Source: a virus | Length of the DNA: 64,000 nt | Strand: one strand, 5' to 3' | Virus record (IMG/VR): IMGVR_UViG_3300042484_002275 | Location: 62,001 to 126,000 of that record | Part shown: positions 1 through 7,656 of the stretch, in pieces | How positions within the stretch are numbered: the stretch's first letter is position 1 | Layout of the letters: each line of letters opens with the position of its first letter | Position numbers and translations under genes: made by a program | The notes under the pieces: model-generated | The model's input: only the letters and a program-made list of their open reading frames with translations | Told to the model about the DNA's origin: nothing | Databases searched by the model: none

Positions 1-1
1 T

Positions 2-1510
2 AATCCAACATCAACAAAGGATGGTGTAACAGTAGCCAAAGAAGTAGAATTGGAAGATCCAATCGAAAATACTGGAGCACAAGCTGTAAAGCAAGTAGCA
101 ATCGAATCAGCTAGATTGGCTGGAGATGGAACTACTACAGCAACATTACTTGCAAGAGAAATTTATAGTCAGGGATTATCTGAACTAGAAAATTCAAATG
201 CAGTAGAAATCAAAAGAGGAATTGATATTGCTACTAAAGAAGTAATCAAATACCTTAGAGAGGATTACTCAAAAGAAGTAACCGACGAAGAGCAAATCAA
301 ACAAGTAGCAACAATCTCAGGTAACAATGATCCAGAGGTAGGAAATCTTATTGCAACAGCAATGGAGAAAGTTGGTAGAGATGGATTAGTAACCATTGAA
401 GAATCTAAAACAGGAGAGACTTATCTTGAAACTGTAGAGGGTATGCAATTCAATAGAGGATATAAATCTCCATACTTTGTTACAGATAACAATACTATGA
501 CTTCAGTATTGAACAATCCTTTAATCCTTATTACAGATAAAAGATTGATGAATATCAAAGAGATGCTTCCATTACTAGAATCAGTATCACAACAAAACAA
601 AGACTTACTTATCATTGCAGATGATATTGACGGAGAGGCTTTATCAACACTTGTTGTAAACAAAATGAGAGGTATTCTTAGAGTAGTAGCAGTTAAAGCT
701 CCTGAATTTGGAGATAAGAAGAAAGCTATGCTTGAAGACATTGCAGCTCTAACAGGAGGTACAGTTGTATCTGAGGAGAAAGGAATGAAGCTAGACAAAT
801 TCGATTTACAATGGTTTGGTAATTCAAGAAAAGTAACAGTAGGAAAAGATGATACTACCATTGTAGATGGTAAAGGAACTGAAGAAGCTATTACAAAAAG
901 AATCGAAGAGCTAAAAGAACAAATCGAAAATACAGTTTCACCTTATGAGATTGAAATCTTACAAGACAGATTAGCAAAACTTATTGGAGGAGTAGCTATG
1001 ATTCATGTTGGAGGTCATACAGAAGTTGAAATGAGAGAAAAGAAAGACAGAGTAGATGATGCTCTTCATGCAACTAAAGCAGCACTTCAAGAAGGTATTT
1101 TACCTGGAGGAGGAATTGCTTTACTAAATGCAGCAGCATACTTAGCAGGAATCTTAGAAGGAGAGATAACAAATCATCCAGATCAAGAAAAAGGTATCAA
1201 TATTGTAATGAGAGCAATCACTAAACCATTCGAACAGATCCTTTTAAATGCAGGAGAAACATTAGAAACTATTGAAGCAAGAAGAGTTGTATTATCTTTA
1301 GAGGATAATAACTGGCAAGGTTTCAATCCTAGAACAGGACAGTATGTAGATATGCTATCAGAAGGAATCATTGATCCAACTAAAGTAACAAGACTAGCTC
1401 TAGAGAATGCAGCATCAGTTGCAGGAACAATGCTAATCACAGAATGTGTAATCACAAATTTAAAACCAAAAGATAAACAAGAAGAGATAGATCCTTCTCA
1501 GTTTATGTAA
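2..1510 (+). CDS. groL: GroEL chaperonin (60 kDa), 5' end outside window
   Basis: ATP-driven folding chaperonin that acts in the cytoplasm; in phages it probably assists folding of virion or other phage proteins. The reading frame is open from base 2 and begins within the conserved segment [19 protein letters not shown], so about 46 N-terminal residues lie outside the window and the TTG at 50 is not the real start. The ATP-binding [11 protein letters not shown] motif and the RVDDALHAT segment with the hydrolysis aspartate are intact, as is the LPGGGIALL motif. The visible 502 residues plus the missing part give the usual length of about 548. The C-terminus ends EEIDPSQFM and lacks the Gly-Gly-Met tail of many bacterial GroELs. 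No groES is visible. Confidence 0.97.
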   Translation, partial: NPTSTKDGVTVAKEVELEDPIENTGAQAVKQVAIESARLAGDGTTTATLLAREIYSQGLSELENSNAVEIKRGIDIATKEVIKYLREDYSKEVTDEEQIKQVATISGNNDPEVGNLIATAMEKVGRDGLVTIEESKTGETYLETVEGMQFNRGYKSPYFVTDNNTMTSVLNNPLILITDKRLMNIKEMLPLLESVSQQNKDLLIIADDIDGEALSTLVVNKMRGILRVVAVKAPEFGDKKKAMLEDIAALTGGTVVSEEKGMKLDKFDLQWFGNSRKVTVGKDDTTIVDGKGTEEAITKRIEELKEQIENTVSPYEIEILQDRLAKLIGGVAMIHVGGHTEVEMREKKDRVDDALHATKAALQEGILPGGGIALLNAAAYLAGILEGEITNHPDQEKGINIVMRAITKPFEQILLNAGETLETIEARRVVLSLEDNNWQGFNPRTGQYVDMLSEGIIDPTKVTRLALENAASVAGTMLITECVITNLKPKDKQEEIDPSQFM

Positions 1511-1533
1511 TATTAATTAAACAAATAAAAAAA

Positions 1534-1701
1534 ATGAACAAGCAAGAATTATTCGAACAAATCGATGAATTGTATCAAAGTTTTGTAGCAAGCCATAACG
1601 GAACTACTAAAAAATCACAAGCAGGAGCAAGAAAATCTATTGGAGAGGTTAAGAAATTAATCACGGACTATAGAAAAGCTTCAACAGCAGAGAGTAAATA
1701 A
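1534..1701 (+). CDS. Histone H1-like Hc1 family small DNA-binding protein
   Basis: A 55-residue basic protein. The segment AGARKSIGEVKKLITDYRKAS followed by AESK follows the pattern of the N-terminal domain of Chlamydia/Bacteroidetes Hc1 histone-like proteins (small residue, Arg, hydrophobic-Lys-Lys, YRK, AEK). Hc1 proteins bind and compact DNA. The match is by pattern recognition of a short sequence. The gene starts 23 bases after groL and is probably co-transcribed with it. A role in phage DNA packaging or in silencing host DNA is inference. Confidence 0.6.
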   Translation: MNKQELFEQIDELYQSFVASHNGTTKKSQAGARKSIGEVKKLITDYRKASTAESK

Positions 1702-1710
1702 GAAGGGACC

Positions 1711-1758
1711 GAGAGGGGAGGGGGCGTCAAAACCTCCTCACCGAAGGTGTCACGCGCA
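1711..1758 (+). ncRNA. Conserved leader RNA motif, copy 1 (possible cis-regulatory RNA)
   Basis: This stretch shares two blocks with 27287-27331: a 5' G-rich block (GGGGAGGGGGCG) and a 3' block (CTCACCGAAGGTGTCACGCG then CAA). The RNA can form GGGGAGG/CCTCCTC (7 bp with one G-U), the hairpin CACC-GAA-GGTG, and a GCGT/ACGC pairing from the first loop to the 3' end, which together make a pseudoknot. It sits between the Hc1 gene and the membrane protein gene at 1781, in that gene's leader. No known RNA family is assigned; function unknown. Confidence 0.55.
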
Positions 1759-1780
1759 AAATTAACCAATTAACAAACAT

Positions 1781-2152
1781 ATGACAATTTTAACATCATT
1801 TATTCTAGTAGTAGCTATCACAGCAATAGCTCTATTCATTGCATACAATGTGCAAAAAGGTACAAAAACCTTAAAAGAATTTAAAACAGACTTCGATAAC
1901 AACGAGGAAGCTCAAGAGTTAGTACAGTTATCTAAAGAATTGTATAACAAAGACCTACGTCCAGTTACAGCAAAGAAAGCACCTAAGAAAGAAAAGGTAG
2001 CAGAAATAACACCAGAGGTTGTAGAGAAAGTAGTAGAGATTGCCCAAGTAACACCAGACACTACAACAGTAAACGTTGAAGCAGTAGTGGAATCAACCAA
2101 GCCTAAGAAAAAAAGAAAGTATTATCCAAAAGCTCCTAAGGGGAAGGCATAA
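1781..2152 (+). CDS. Small membrane-anchored protein with Lys/Pro-rich tail
   Basis: I do not recognise this 123-residue protein. Residues 3-23 form one strongly hydrophobic helix (ILTSFILVVAITAIALFIAY). A charged, probably coiled region follows, then a Lys/Glu/Val/Thr/Pro-rich linker and a very basic end with KKKRKYYPKAPKGKA. This suggests an N-terminal anchor with a long flexible cytoplasmic tail. Its leader carries the conserved RNA motif at 1711-1758. It overlaps the next start by one base. Confidence 0.75.
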   Translation: MTILTSFILVVAITAIALFIAYNVQKGTKTLKEFKTDFDNNEEAQELVQLSKELYNKDLRPVTAKKAPKKEKVAEITPEVVEKVVEIAQVTPDTTTVNVEAVVESTKPKKKRKYYPKAPKGKA

Positions 2153-2406
2153 TGTCAGATTCAAGAGCCAAGTACGAGGAATTAAGAGAGAAGCCTACCT
2201 TTGTTGAAAATACAGAACAGCAAAGAAGCGTGGCCATTATTGTAGAAATTCTACAGGCAAGTGATCATACCTCTCTCACCAAGCACCTTTTATCAAAAGT
2301 GTTAGAAGTATCAAAGGAGGGTCCAAACCTTTCACCGGCCACTGTCTTTCAAATAGCAGCAGATGCTACAAAGGTAGATGAATTATGCAATGCAAAACAA
2401 AACTAA
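2152..2406 (+). CDS. Hypothetical protein, 84 aa
   Basis: Not recognised. A mostly helical, soluble, acidic-to-neutral protein without Cys clusters or membrane segments. Its ATG overlaps the stop of the preceding gene and its stop is followed after one base by the next start, so it is translated in one operon with its neighbours. Confidence 0.7.
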   Translation: MSDSRAKYEELREKPTFVENTEQQRSVAIIVEILQASDHTSLTKHLLSKVLEVSKEGPNLSPATVFQIAADATKVDELCNAKQN

Positions 2407-2407
2407 A

Positions 2408-2644
2408 ATGGAACAACAACCAAGAATGAATCTATCGATTGATCAAACACTTCCGGTAGAATGCGAAAAATGTGGACACACCTTCTTTGAAGAAGCACTT
2501 CATATTAGAAAAGCATCGGGAATACTTACAGGTACAGGTCAAACAACCTACATGCCTATTCCGGTATTTGCGTGCAAGGCCTGCGGCCATGTCAACACAG
2601 AATTTCTTCCAAAGGAATTAAAAGGGTTGAATTCTGAGGAATAA
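2408..2644 (+). CDS. Zinc-ribbon protein
   Basis: A 78-residue protein with two CxxC pairs (VECEKCGHT and FACKACGHVNTEFLPKE) separated by a variable loop containing TGTGQTTYMPIPV. Together they form a four-cysteine zinc ribbon. Proteins of this form occur widely in T4-like marine phages near structural genes, but no biochemical role is known to me. The start at 2408, just after the preceding stop, is preferred over an in-frame ATG at 2378 that would overlap the upstream gene. A strong terminator follows. Confidence 0.8.
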   Translation: MEQQPRMNLSIDQTLPVECEKCGHTFFEEALHIRKASGILTGTGQTTYMPIPVFACKACGHVNTEFLPKELKGLNSEE

Positions 2645-2665
2645 ACCAGACTTTACTTAAACTTC

Positions 2666-2691
2666 AAAGAGGCCTCGTGCCTCTTTTTTTT
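2666..2691 (+). terminator. Rho-independent terminator
   Basis: An 8-bp perfect stem (AAAGAGGC/GCCTCTTT) with loop CTCGT is followed by a run of T. It closes the groL to zinc-ribbon operon. Confidence 0.85.
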
Positions 2692-2694
2692 GTG

Positions 2695-2704
2695 CTATTT
2701 ATAT
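2695..2704 (+). promoter_or_regulatory. Candidate late promoter motif CTATTTATAT
   Basis: This motif recurs in short gaps before late-type genes (5994, 20629, 36394, 40703, 43230, 53612). Here it sits between a terminator and the lysis cassette, 22 bases before the first ATG. The link to the gp55-like sigma factor at 39993 is inference. Confidence 0.4.
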
Positions 2705-2716
2705 CAAAGAGTTACT

Positions 2717-3025
2717 ATGAAAATTTTGTTACTACCAATTAGTTACGTCCTAACTAACTTAAAAAAATATTTTATGGGATTTTTCAGTATCTTTAAAAAA
2801 TCAAATGATTACAATGAAAAGGTTGTAATTGGATTCATGTCATTCATGGTGATGGTAATTGCCATTGCAGTAGACCTTGTAACAGGTTACATGGGTAAAG
2901 CTTTAGAATTAAACGAGTACATCTTTGATGCATTCATGTACATCACATTAGGTTCATTCCTTCCAGATGTATTGGAGAAATTTGCAGCAATGAAAAACGG
3001 AGGTAAATCAAACAACGAAGAATAA
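2717..3025 (+). CDS. Putative holin / small two-helix membrane protein
   Basis: A 102-residue protein with two predicted membrane helices: VVIGFMSFMVMVIAIAVDLV and a second around YIFDAFMYITLGSFLP. It lies directly upstream of the endolysin, which suggests a holin or another lysis-timing membrane protein. The start is uncertain. ATG 2717 lies at the usual distance from the motif at 2695, but ATG 2774 (MGFFSIFKKS) looks like a natural N-terminus. If the latter is used, a 7-bp hairpin (2739-2757) would sit in the leader. Confidence 0.6.
   Translation: MKILLLPISYVLTNLKKYFMGFFSIFKKSNDYNEKVVIGFMSFMVMVIAIAVDLVTGYMGKALELNEYIFDAFMYITLGSFLPDVLEKFAAMKNGGKSNNEE
2739..2757 (+). promoter_or_regulatory. 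Perfect 7-bp hairpin near the holin start
   Basis: TTAGTTA and TAACTAA pair perfectly around the loop CGTCC. It lies 16 bases before the alternative start ATG at 2774 and inside the coding region if ATG 2717 is used. It could influence start choice. Confidence 0.35.
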
Positions 3026-3035
3026 AAATTAGATT

Positions 3036-3647
3036 ATGAGCTTAAAAAGTTTACAAGAAAAAGTAGGAGTAACAGCCGATGGTGCTTTTGGTCCAGGAAC
3101 AATGAAAAAAGCAATGGAGTTTTATAAATTAACTCCAGTAAGAGCAGCACATTTCTTTGCACAAACAGCACACGAAACAGGAGGGTTTAAAGCATTTGCA
3201 GAAAATCTAAACTACTCAGGAGATGGATTAAAAGGTATCTTTGGAAAATACTTTCCAGGTAACTTAAATGAACTATACGCTCGTAATCCTGAAAAGATTG
3301 CCAATAGAGTATACGGATCAAGAATGGGTAATGGAGCAGAAGCTTCAGGAGATGGATACAAGTTCAGAGGAAGAGGAGCTCTTCAATTGACAGGAAAAGA
3401 AAACTACAAAGCATTTTCAGATTATTTGAAAAAGCCAGAAATCATGACCAATCCAGATCTAGTAGCAACTACTTACTCTTTTGAATCAGCAATGTTCTTT
3501 TTTGATAAAAATAAATTATGGTCAATATGTGACCAAGGAGTGAACGATGCTTCAATCCTAGCTCTTACAAAAAGAATTAACGGCGGTACTCATGGTTTAG
3601 CAGATCGTTCTGAGAAAACTAAAAAATATTACGAATACGTTAAATAG
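3036..3647 (+). CDS. Endolysin, GH19 chitinase/lysozyme family
   Basis: A peptidoglycan hydrolase that degrades the cell wall at lysis. It has a short N-terminal region reminiscent of a peptidoglycan-binding repeat (VTADGAFGPGTMKKAMEFY), then the GH19 fold. Visible motifs are HFFAQTAHETGGF with the likely catalytic Glu47, FRGRGALQLTGKENY, and a C-terminal KRINGGTHGLADR. At 203 residues it is typical of phage GH19 enzymes. It has no signal peptide, so it should need the neighbouring holins to reach the wall. Confidence 0.93.
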   Translation: MSLKSLQEKVGVTADGAFGPGTMKKAMEFYKLTPVRAAHFFAQTAHETGGFKAFAENLNYSGDGLKGIFGKYFPGNLNELYARNPEKIANRVYGSRMGNGAEASGDGYKFRGRGALQLTGKENYKAFSDYLKKPEIMTNPDLVATTYSFESAMFFFDKNKLWSICDQGVNDASILALTKRINGGTHGLADRSEKTKKYYEYVK

Positions 3648-3658
3648 GTAAATATAAG

Positions 3659-4084
3659 ATGAAAACTTCACTATTAATCACATTATCATTGACAACAGCA
3701 TTAGCATTTATTGGTACATATTTTATGCACCTAACAGCAGATAACATCGAACAATACCTTTCAGTAGGGTTGGTTGTCTTTGCTGATGGCTTCTTTGGTA
3801 TATGGGCAGGAGTTAAGAGAGAAGGTTTTCAGACTTTTAAAGCATTAAGCGTATTAAAAACATTTGGCTTTTGGGTAGTAATGCTATCAGCTATCTTATC
3901 AATAGAAAAAGGATTTACTGGAACAGCTTGGTTAAGCGAGACTATTATGGCTCCCTTCTTAGTATTCCAGTTAATTTCTATTTTAAAAAATGCCTCAATG
4001 GTAGGTTTAGTAAAAAATGAATTAGCAGTTCAGATATTGGACAGACTAGATAAACACAAAGGAGAAAGAGATGTTACAGAATAA
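3659..4084 (+). CDS. Holin, phage_holin_4-like
   Basis: A 141-residue protein with three to four hydrophobic helices. Its pattern resembles the PF05105 phage holin family: a central D-G-x-W-A-G-x-K loop (FADGFFGIWAGVKREGFQ), then APFLVFQLISILKNASMVGL and an amphipathic charged C-terminus. Holins form inner-membrane lesions that release the endolysin. It follows the endolysin by 11 bases and overlaps the i-spanin-like gene by 14 bases. Confidence 0.75.
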   Translation: MKTSLLITLSLTTALAFIGTYFMHLTADNIEQYLSVGLVVFADGFFGIWAGVKREGFQTFKALSVLKTFGFWVVMLSAILSIEKGFTGTAWLSETIMAPFLVFQLISILKNASMVGLVKNELAVQILDRLDKHKGERDVTE

Positions 4085-4424
4085 ACAAAACTTATTACTG
4101 GTTATAGTAGTTGTATTAATTGGTTATAATATTTTCAATACAAATAGCATCAGAACAGATGTAAAAGGGTACAAAGCTGAAATAGAATTATTACAAACTA
4201 AAGTAGATTCAGCTAAGACAGTAAACAAACAAATCGATACTAAAATCGATTCAGTAAAAGAAAAGGTAGTTTCTATTTCAAAAGAAATACATCACATAGA
4301 CAATACAATAACAATCGTAAAAAATCAAACAAATGAAAAAGCTGCTAATGCTGGTAAGTTTTCTAATGTTGAGCTTGAGCAGTTTTTCGCAAGCAGATAC
4401 AACAAAAGTCTTACTCCCAACTAA
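4071..4424 (+). CDS. Inner-membrane spanin-like protein (candidate i-spanin)
   Basis: A 117-residue protein with an N-terminal membrane helix (LLLVIVVVLIGYNIF) followed by a long coiled coil rich in Lys, Asp and Val heptads (about residues 28-95). This is the architecture of Rz-type inner-membrane spanins, which bridge to the outer membrane in the last lysis step. Its 3' end overlaps the next gene by 92 bases in another frame, an arrangement common for spanin pairs. Assignment rests on topology and context only. Confidence 0.55.
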   Translation: MLQNKQNLLLVIVVVLIGYNIFNTNSIRTDVKGYKAEIELLQTKVDSAKTVNKQIDTKIDSVKEKVVSISKEIHHIDNTITIVKNQTNEKAANAGKFSNVELEQFFASRYNKSLTPN

Positions 4425-4728
4425 AATTGCTAGACAAGTTGCAAAAGACCTTATTAGGTATGATGGTTGCAAACAAGAACTAAAACTTACTCAAGAAAAA
4501 ATTATCAAGTTAGAAGAAAGAGAAGTACAAAAAGATACTATCATCAAGCTTCTAAACGATAAGGATGAGAACAATAAATACATCATTCATCAGAATGAAC
4601 TTCAAATTGGACAGTACGAACATATGACTGACGATTTACAAAAAGAGTTAAAGGCCTCTAGAACAAAAACCTTCCTCTATAAAGTAGGAACATTTGTCGG
4701 ATTGGCATTAGCACTCTACCTCTACTAA
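4333..4728 (+). CDS. Secreted coiled-coil protein with C-terminal membrane helix (spanin partner candidate)
   Basis: A 131-residue protein. Residues 1-21 form a Bacteroidetes-type signal peptide ending SSFSQA, a charged coiled coil covers about residues 45-110, and the last 15 residues (VGTFVGLALALYLY) are hydrophobic. There is no lipobox cysteine, so it is not a classical o-spanin. Its start lies inside the preceding i-spanin-like gene. It could be a unimolecular spanin variant or the partner of the upstream protein. Confidence 0.55.
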   Translation: MKKLLMLVSFLMLSLSSFSQADTTKVLLPTKIARQVAKDLIRYDGCKQELKLTQEKIIKLEEREVQKDTIIKLLNDKDENNKYIIHQNELQIGQYEHMTDDLQKELKASRTKTFLYKVGTFVGLALALYLY

Positions 4729-4740
4729 AATAATTAAATT

Positions 4741-4766
4741 AAGGCTTGCTTTTGCAGGCCTTTTTT
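4741..4766 (+). terminator. Rho-independent terminator overlapping a promoter
   Basis: A 9-bp stem (AAGGCTTGC/GCAGGCCTT, one G-U) with loop TTTT and a T run ends the lysis operon. The TTG of the next promoter lies inside the 5' arm. Confidence 0.85.
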
Positions 4767-4776
4767 CTTATATTAT
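4746..4776 (+). promoter_or_regulatory. Bacteroidetes-type promoter
   Basis: TTG at 4746 and TATATTAT at 4769 are 20 bases apart. It would drive the DUF3310 and nuclease genes. The spacer is occupied by the terminator hairpin. Confidence 0.55.
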
Positions 4777-4794
4777 AGTTATATAAAATACGTT

Positions 4795-5085
4795 ATGACA
4801 AAGAACAGTGATGTAAAACCTTTAGTAAAAGAGAAGGTTGTAAACAAAATGGTCGACCATCCTCAACACTACGGAGGTAAGGGAAACAAATACGAAGCCA
4901 TAAAAGTAATTGAAGCATGGGACTTAGGTTTCTGTTTAGGAAATACTGTGAAGTATATCTCCAGAGCAGGAAAGAAAGATAACATAGTTCAAGAATTAGA
5001 AAAAGCTCTTTGGTATTTAAAAAGAGAAATCAAAACACTAAAGAAAAATGGCCAAGAAAATACTCAAGCAGGTAAGTCTAATTAA
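4795..5085 (+). CDS. DUF3310 protein (SaV-like)
   Basis: A 96-residue protein with the DUF3310 signature: HPQHYGG, YEAIKVIEAWDLGFCLGN, VKYISRAGKK and LEKALWYLKREI. The family is very common in phages and has been annotated as nucleotide-kinase-like, but its activity is not established. It has its own promoter and overlaps the downstream nuclease gene by 38 bases. Confidence 0.9.
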   Translation: MTKNSDVKPLVKEKVVNKMVDHPQHYGGKGNKYEAIKVIEAWDLGFCLGNTVKYISRAGKKDNIVQELEKALWYLKREIKTLKKNGQENTQAGKSN

Positions 5086-5989
5086 GGACTTCTGCAATCC
5101 AGTTATAGATTATAACATCAGCAAATCAATATCGTATAGTCAAACTCTAGCATACAATACTTGTCCGCACCAATGGGCATTAAAATATGTTAAAGGACTG
5201 CAGGAGTATAAGCCCTCCATTCATACAGTCTTTGGAACAGCCTTACACGAAGTTGTACAGGAATGGCTAACAGAACTCTATGAAGGGACTGTAAAGAAAG
5301 CAACTGAGATGGATCTTGGAGCACTTCTACATGAAAAGCTCTTTAGTATTTATGCTCAAGAAAAAGATAAGTACGGAAAACATTTCTCTACCTCTGAGCA
5401 GTTATCTGAGTTTCATAATGATGGAGTTGAAATATTGAATTACGTACGTAAGAAACGCTCTATTTACTTCGGTACCAAGTATTATAAGTTGGTAGGAGTA
5501 GAGATTCCTTTGATACATCAAATAGCTGAGAATATTTTCTTCAAAGGATTTATTGATATTGTTCTCTATGATGAGCAGGATGACAGGTATATCATTTTAG
5601 ATATCAAAACATCAACCTCAGGATGGAATGATTATGCAAAGAAGGATGATAAAAAGCTAGCACAATTACTTCTCTATAAAGAATTCCTAGCAAGACAATT
5701 TGATATAGATGTTGATAAGGTAGATGTAAAGTACTTCATCGTAAAGAGAAAAGTACCTGCCGATCCAGAATATCCAGCCATGGGTAGAAGAGTTCAAGAG
5801 TTTGTACCACCTTCAGGAAAAATTAAAAGAGGACAAGCAACCACAGCTCTTACAAAATTTATTGACGATGCTTTCGATTCACATGGAAAGTATATTGATA
5901 AGGAATATGATAAGAAGCCATCCAAGTCCAATTGTATGTTCTGTGATTTTAAAGGTACAGAGCATTGCCATGCAGGTGTTTTGATATAA
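5048..5989 (+). CDS. PD-(D/E)XK nuclease, Cas4/RecB-like with Fe-S cysteines
   Basis: A 313-residue nuclease of the RecB/Cas4 superfamily. It shows the GTALHEVVQEWL helix, the core GFIDIVLYDEQDDRYIILDIKTS (D then D-x-K) and QLLLYKEFL. Cys39 in YNTCPHQWALKY and Cys296, Cys299 and Cys307 near the C-terminus match the four-cysteine [4Fe-4S] arrangement of Cas4 and AddB. Phage members probably process DNA ends in recombination or replication. No cas genes or CRISPR array are present. Confidence 0.85.
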   Translation: MAKKILKQVSLIKDFCNPVIDYNISKSISYSQTLAYNTCPHQWALKYVKGLQEYKPSIHTVFGTALHEVVQEWLTELYEGTVKKATEMDLGALLHEKLFSIYAQEKDKYGKHFSTSEQLSEFHNDGVEILNYVRKKRSIYFGTKYYKLVGVEIPLIHQIAENIFFKGFIDIVLYDEQDDRYIILDIKTSTSGWNDYAKKDDKKLAQLLLYKEFLARQFDIDVDKVDVKYFIVKRKVPADPEYPAMGRRVQEFVPPSGKIKRGQATTALTKFIDDAFDSHGKYIDKEYDKKPSKSNCMFCDFKGTEHCHAGVLI

Positions 5990-5993
5990 GGGT

Positions 5994-6003
5994 ATATTTA
6001 TAT
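5994..6003 (+). promoter_or_regulatory. Candidate late promoter motif ATATTTATAT
   Basis: It lies in the 35-base gap after the nuclease gene, 31 bases before the ribbon-helix-helix gene that opens the glycan cluster. It shares [A/C]TATTTAT with the sites at 2695, 40703 and 53612. Confidence 0.4.
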
Positions 6004-6024
6004 ATACATATAATTATATAAACA

Positions 6025-6207
6025 ATGAACACAAAAAAATTAACATCGGTTAAGGTAGAAGAGGATCTTCTACAAGAATTTAAAGAGCAATGCGTAAGAG
6101 ATAAATTTTCTTTACAGAAGCTTGTAGACAGAGCAATTTTTCTTTATATTACAGAAGAGAGCTTTAAACAAAAATTACGCACACAAACAGATATTAAATT
6201 AAAATAG
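6025..6207 (+). CDS. Ribbon-helix-helix (CopG/MetJ-like) protein
   Basis: A 60-residue protein. The N-terminal strand LTSVKVEEDLLQEFKEQCVRD followed by FSLQKLVDRAIFLYI fits the strand-helix-helix pattern of RHH DNA-binding repressors. It opens the 14-kb glycan gene cluster, so control of that operon is plausible but unproven. Confidence 0.7.
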   Translation: MNTKKLTSVKVEEDLLQEFKEQCVRDKFSLQKLVDRAIFLYITEESFKQKLRTQTDIKLK

Positions 6208-6211
6208 TTAC

Positions 6212-7654
6212 ATGAAAGAAAAATTTCGTTATGTTAAGAAAGAAGATCGTAAAAAGATACTTCTGTTATGCGATGATATTAGGATGCATTCCGGTATCGC
6301 AACGATGGCTAGAGAGATTGTTGTAGGAACATCTCATCACTTTAACTGGATCAATCTAGGAGCTGCAATTAACCACCCCGAAGCAGGAAAAGGATTTGAC
6401 ATCTCAGGAGAGGTTAATAGGTTAACAGGGCTAGAAGATTCAGATGTAAAGGTATTGCCTAACAATGGTTATGGAGATGCTATGCAAATTAGAGCTTTAA
6501 TTGCACAAGAAAAGCCAGATGCTATTTTTATCTTTACAGATCCAAGGTACTGGGTATGGTTATTTGAAATAGAAAGAGAGATTAGAAATGAAATTCCTTT
6601 GATGTACTTAAACATTTGGGATGACTATCCAGCTCCTCTTTATAACAAACCGTACTACGAGTCATGTGATTTGTTAATGGCAATCTCAAAACAAACTAAA
6701 AATATTAATGAAATAGTTTTAGGAGAAGCAGTTGAGAATAAGATTTTAAAATATGTTCCTCATGGAATAAATGAAGAGCACTTCTTTCCAATGACCTCAG
6801 TAGATCAACTTGAGACTTTAGGTCAATTTAAAAAAGACTTATTTCAAGGAAAGGATATCGAATTCGTAGCATTCTTCAATTCAAGAAACATCAGAAGAAA
6901 ATCTCCAGGAGATGTAATTCTATCTTATAGAATGTTCTGTGATTTAATCGGAGAAGAGAAAGCTAAGAAATGTGCTTTAGTAATGCACACACAGGCTGTA
7001 GATGAAAACGGTACAGACCTTTATGCAGTAAGAGAAGCAATTTGTGATGAGAGTTATGTAAATGTATTCTTCTCACAAGAGAGATTAGATACTCCACAAA
7101 TTAATTTACTTTATAACATAGCTGATGTAGGATTGCTTATCACTTCAAATGAAGGATGGGGATTATCTCTAACTGAGACTATGATGGCAGGTAAAATGAT
7201 CATAGCCAACGTAACAGGCGGTATGCAAGATCAAATGAGATTTACAGATGAGAATGGTGAGTGGATTAACTTCACTCCTGACTTCCCTTCTAACCATAGA
7301 GGTACTTATAAAGAGCATGGAGAGTGGGCAGTGCCTGTCTATCCTTCAAACATCTCAATGGTAGGTTCAGTTCCAACTCCATACATCTTCGATGATAGGT
7401 GTGCACCAGAAGACGTAGCTAAAGCTTTAGAAGAGGTTTACAACATGGGGAAAGAAGAGAGAGATAGAAGAGGATTATTAGCTAGAGAATGGGTAACATC
7501 AGATGAATCAGGAATGTCAGCACGTCAAATGTGTACAAACGTTATTGATGCAATGGATGAGACATTTGAAAAGTTTACTCCAAGATCTAGATTTGACCTA
7601 TATAAAGTAACAGACAGACCAAAAAAATATATCACACATAAATTAATATACTAG
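6212..7654 (+). CDS. Glycosyltransferase, GT-B fold (GT4-like)
   Basis: A 480-residue enzyme expected to transfer a sugar from a nucleotide donor. The N-terminal Rossmann half has KILLLCDDIRMHSGIATMAREI. The C-terminal donor-binding half has the GT4-type segment ADVGLLITSNEGWGLSLTETMMAGKMIIANVTGG with the E-x7-E-like acidic residues. The acceptor is unknown. It starts 4 bases after the RHH gene and 2 bases separate it from a second GT-B enzyme, so the two probably act in series. Confidence 0.85.
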   Translation: MKEKFRYVKKEDRKKILLLCDDIRMHSGIATMAREIVVGTSHHFNWINLGAAINHPEAGKGFDISGEVNRLTGLEDSDVKVLPNNGYGDAMQIRALIAQEKPDAIFIFTDPRYWVWLFEIEREIRNEIPLMYLNIWDDYPAPLYNKPYYESCDLLMAISKQTKNINEIVLGEAVENKILKYVPHGINEEHFFPMTSVDQLETLGQFKKDLFQGKDIEFVAFFNSRNIRRKSPGDVILSYRMFCDLIGEEKAKKCALVMHTQAVDENGTDLYAVREAICDESYVNVFFSQERLDTPQINLLYNIADVGLLITSNEGWGLSLTETMMAGKMIIANVTGGMQDQMRFTDENGEWINFTPDFPSNHRGTYKEHGEWAVPVYPSNISMVGSVPTPYIFDDRCAPEDVAKALEEVYNMGKEERDRRGLLAREWVTSDESGMSARQMCTNVIDAMDETFEKFTPRSRFDLYKVTDRPKKYITHKLIY

Positions 7655-7656
7655 TT

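Noticed and set aside
421-861. 146-codon minus-strand ORF inside groL
   Set aside because: It is a shadow of the strongly conserved GroEL frame, has Ser/Phe-rich low-complexity composition and has no minus-strand promoter.
1711-1758. Known glutamine-II riboswitch
   Set aside because: Only the CCGAAGG...ACGC end is similar; the long first stem and the GGAAGUAGG-type core are missing.
4333-4424. Programmed frameshift joining the two spanin-like genes
   Set aside because: Each frame has its own good start and its own membrane signal, and no slippery heptamer with a downstream structure is evident; overlap is typical for spanins.
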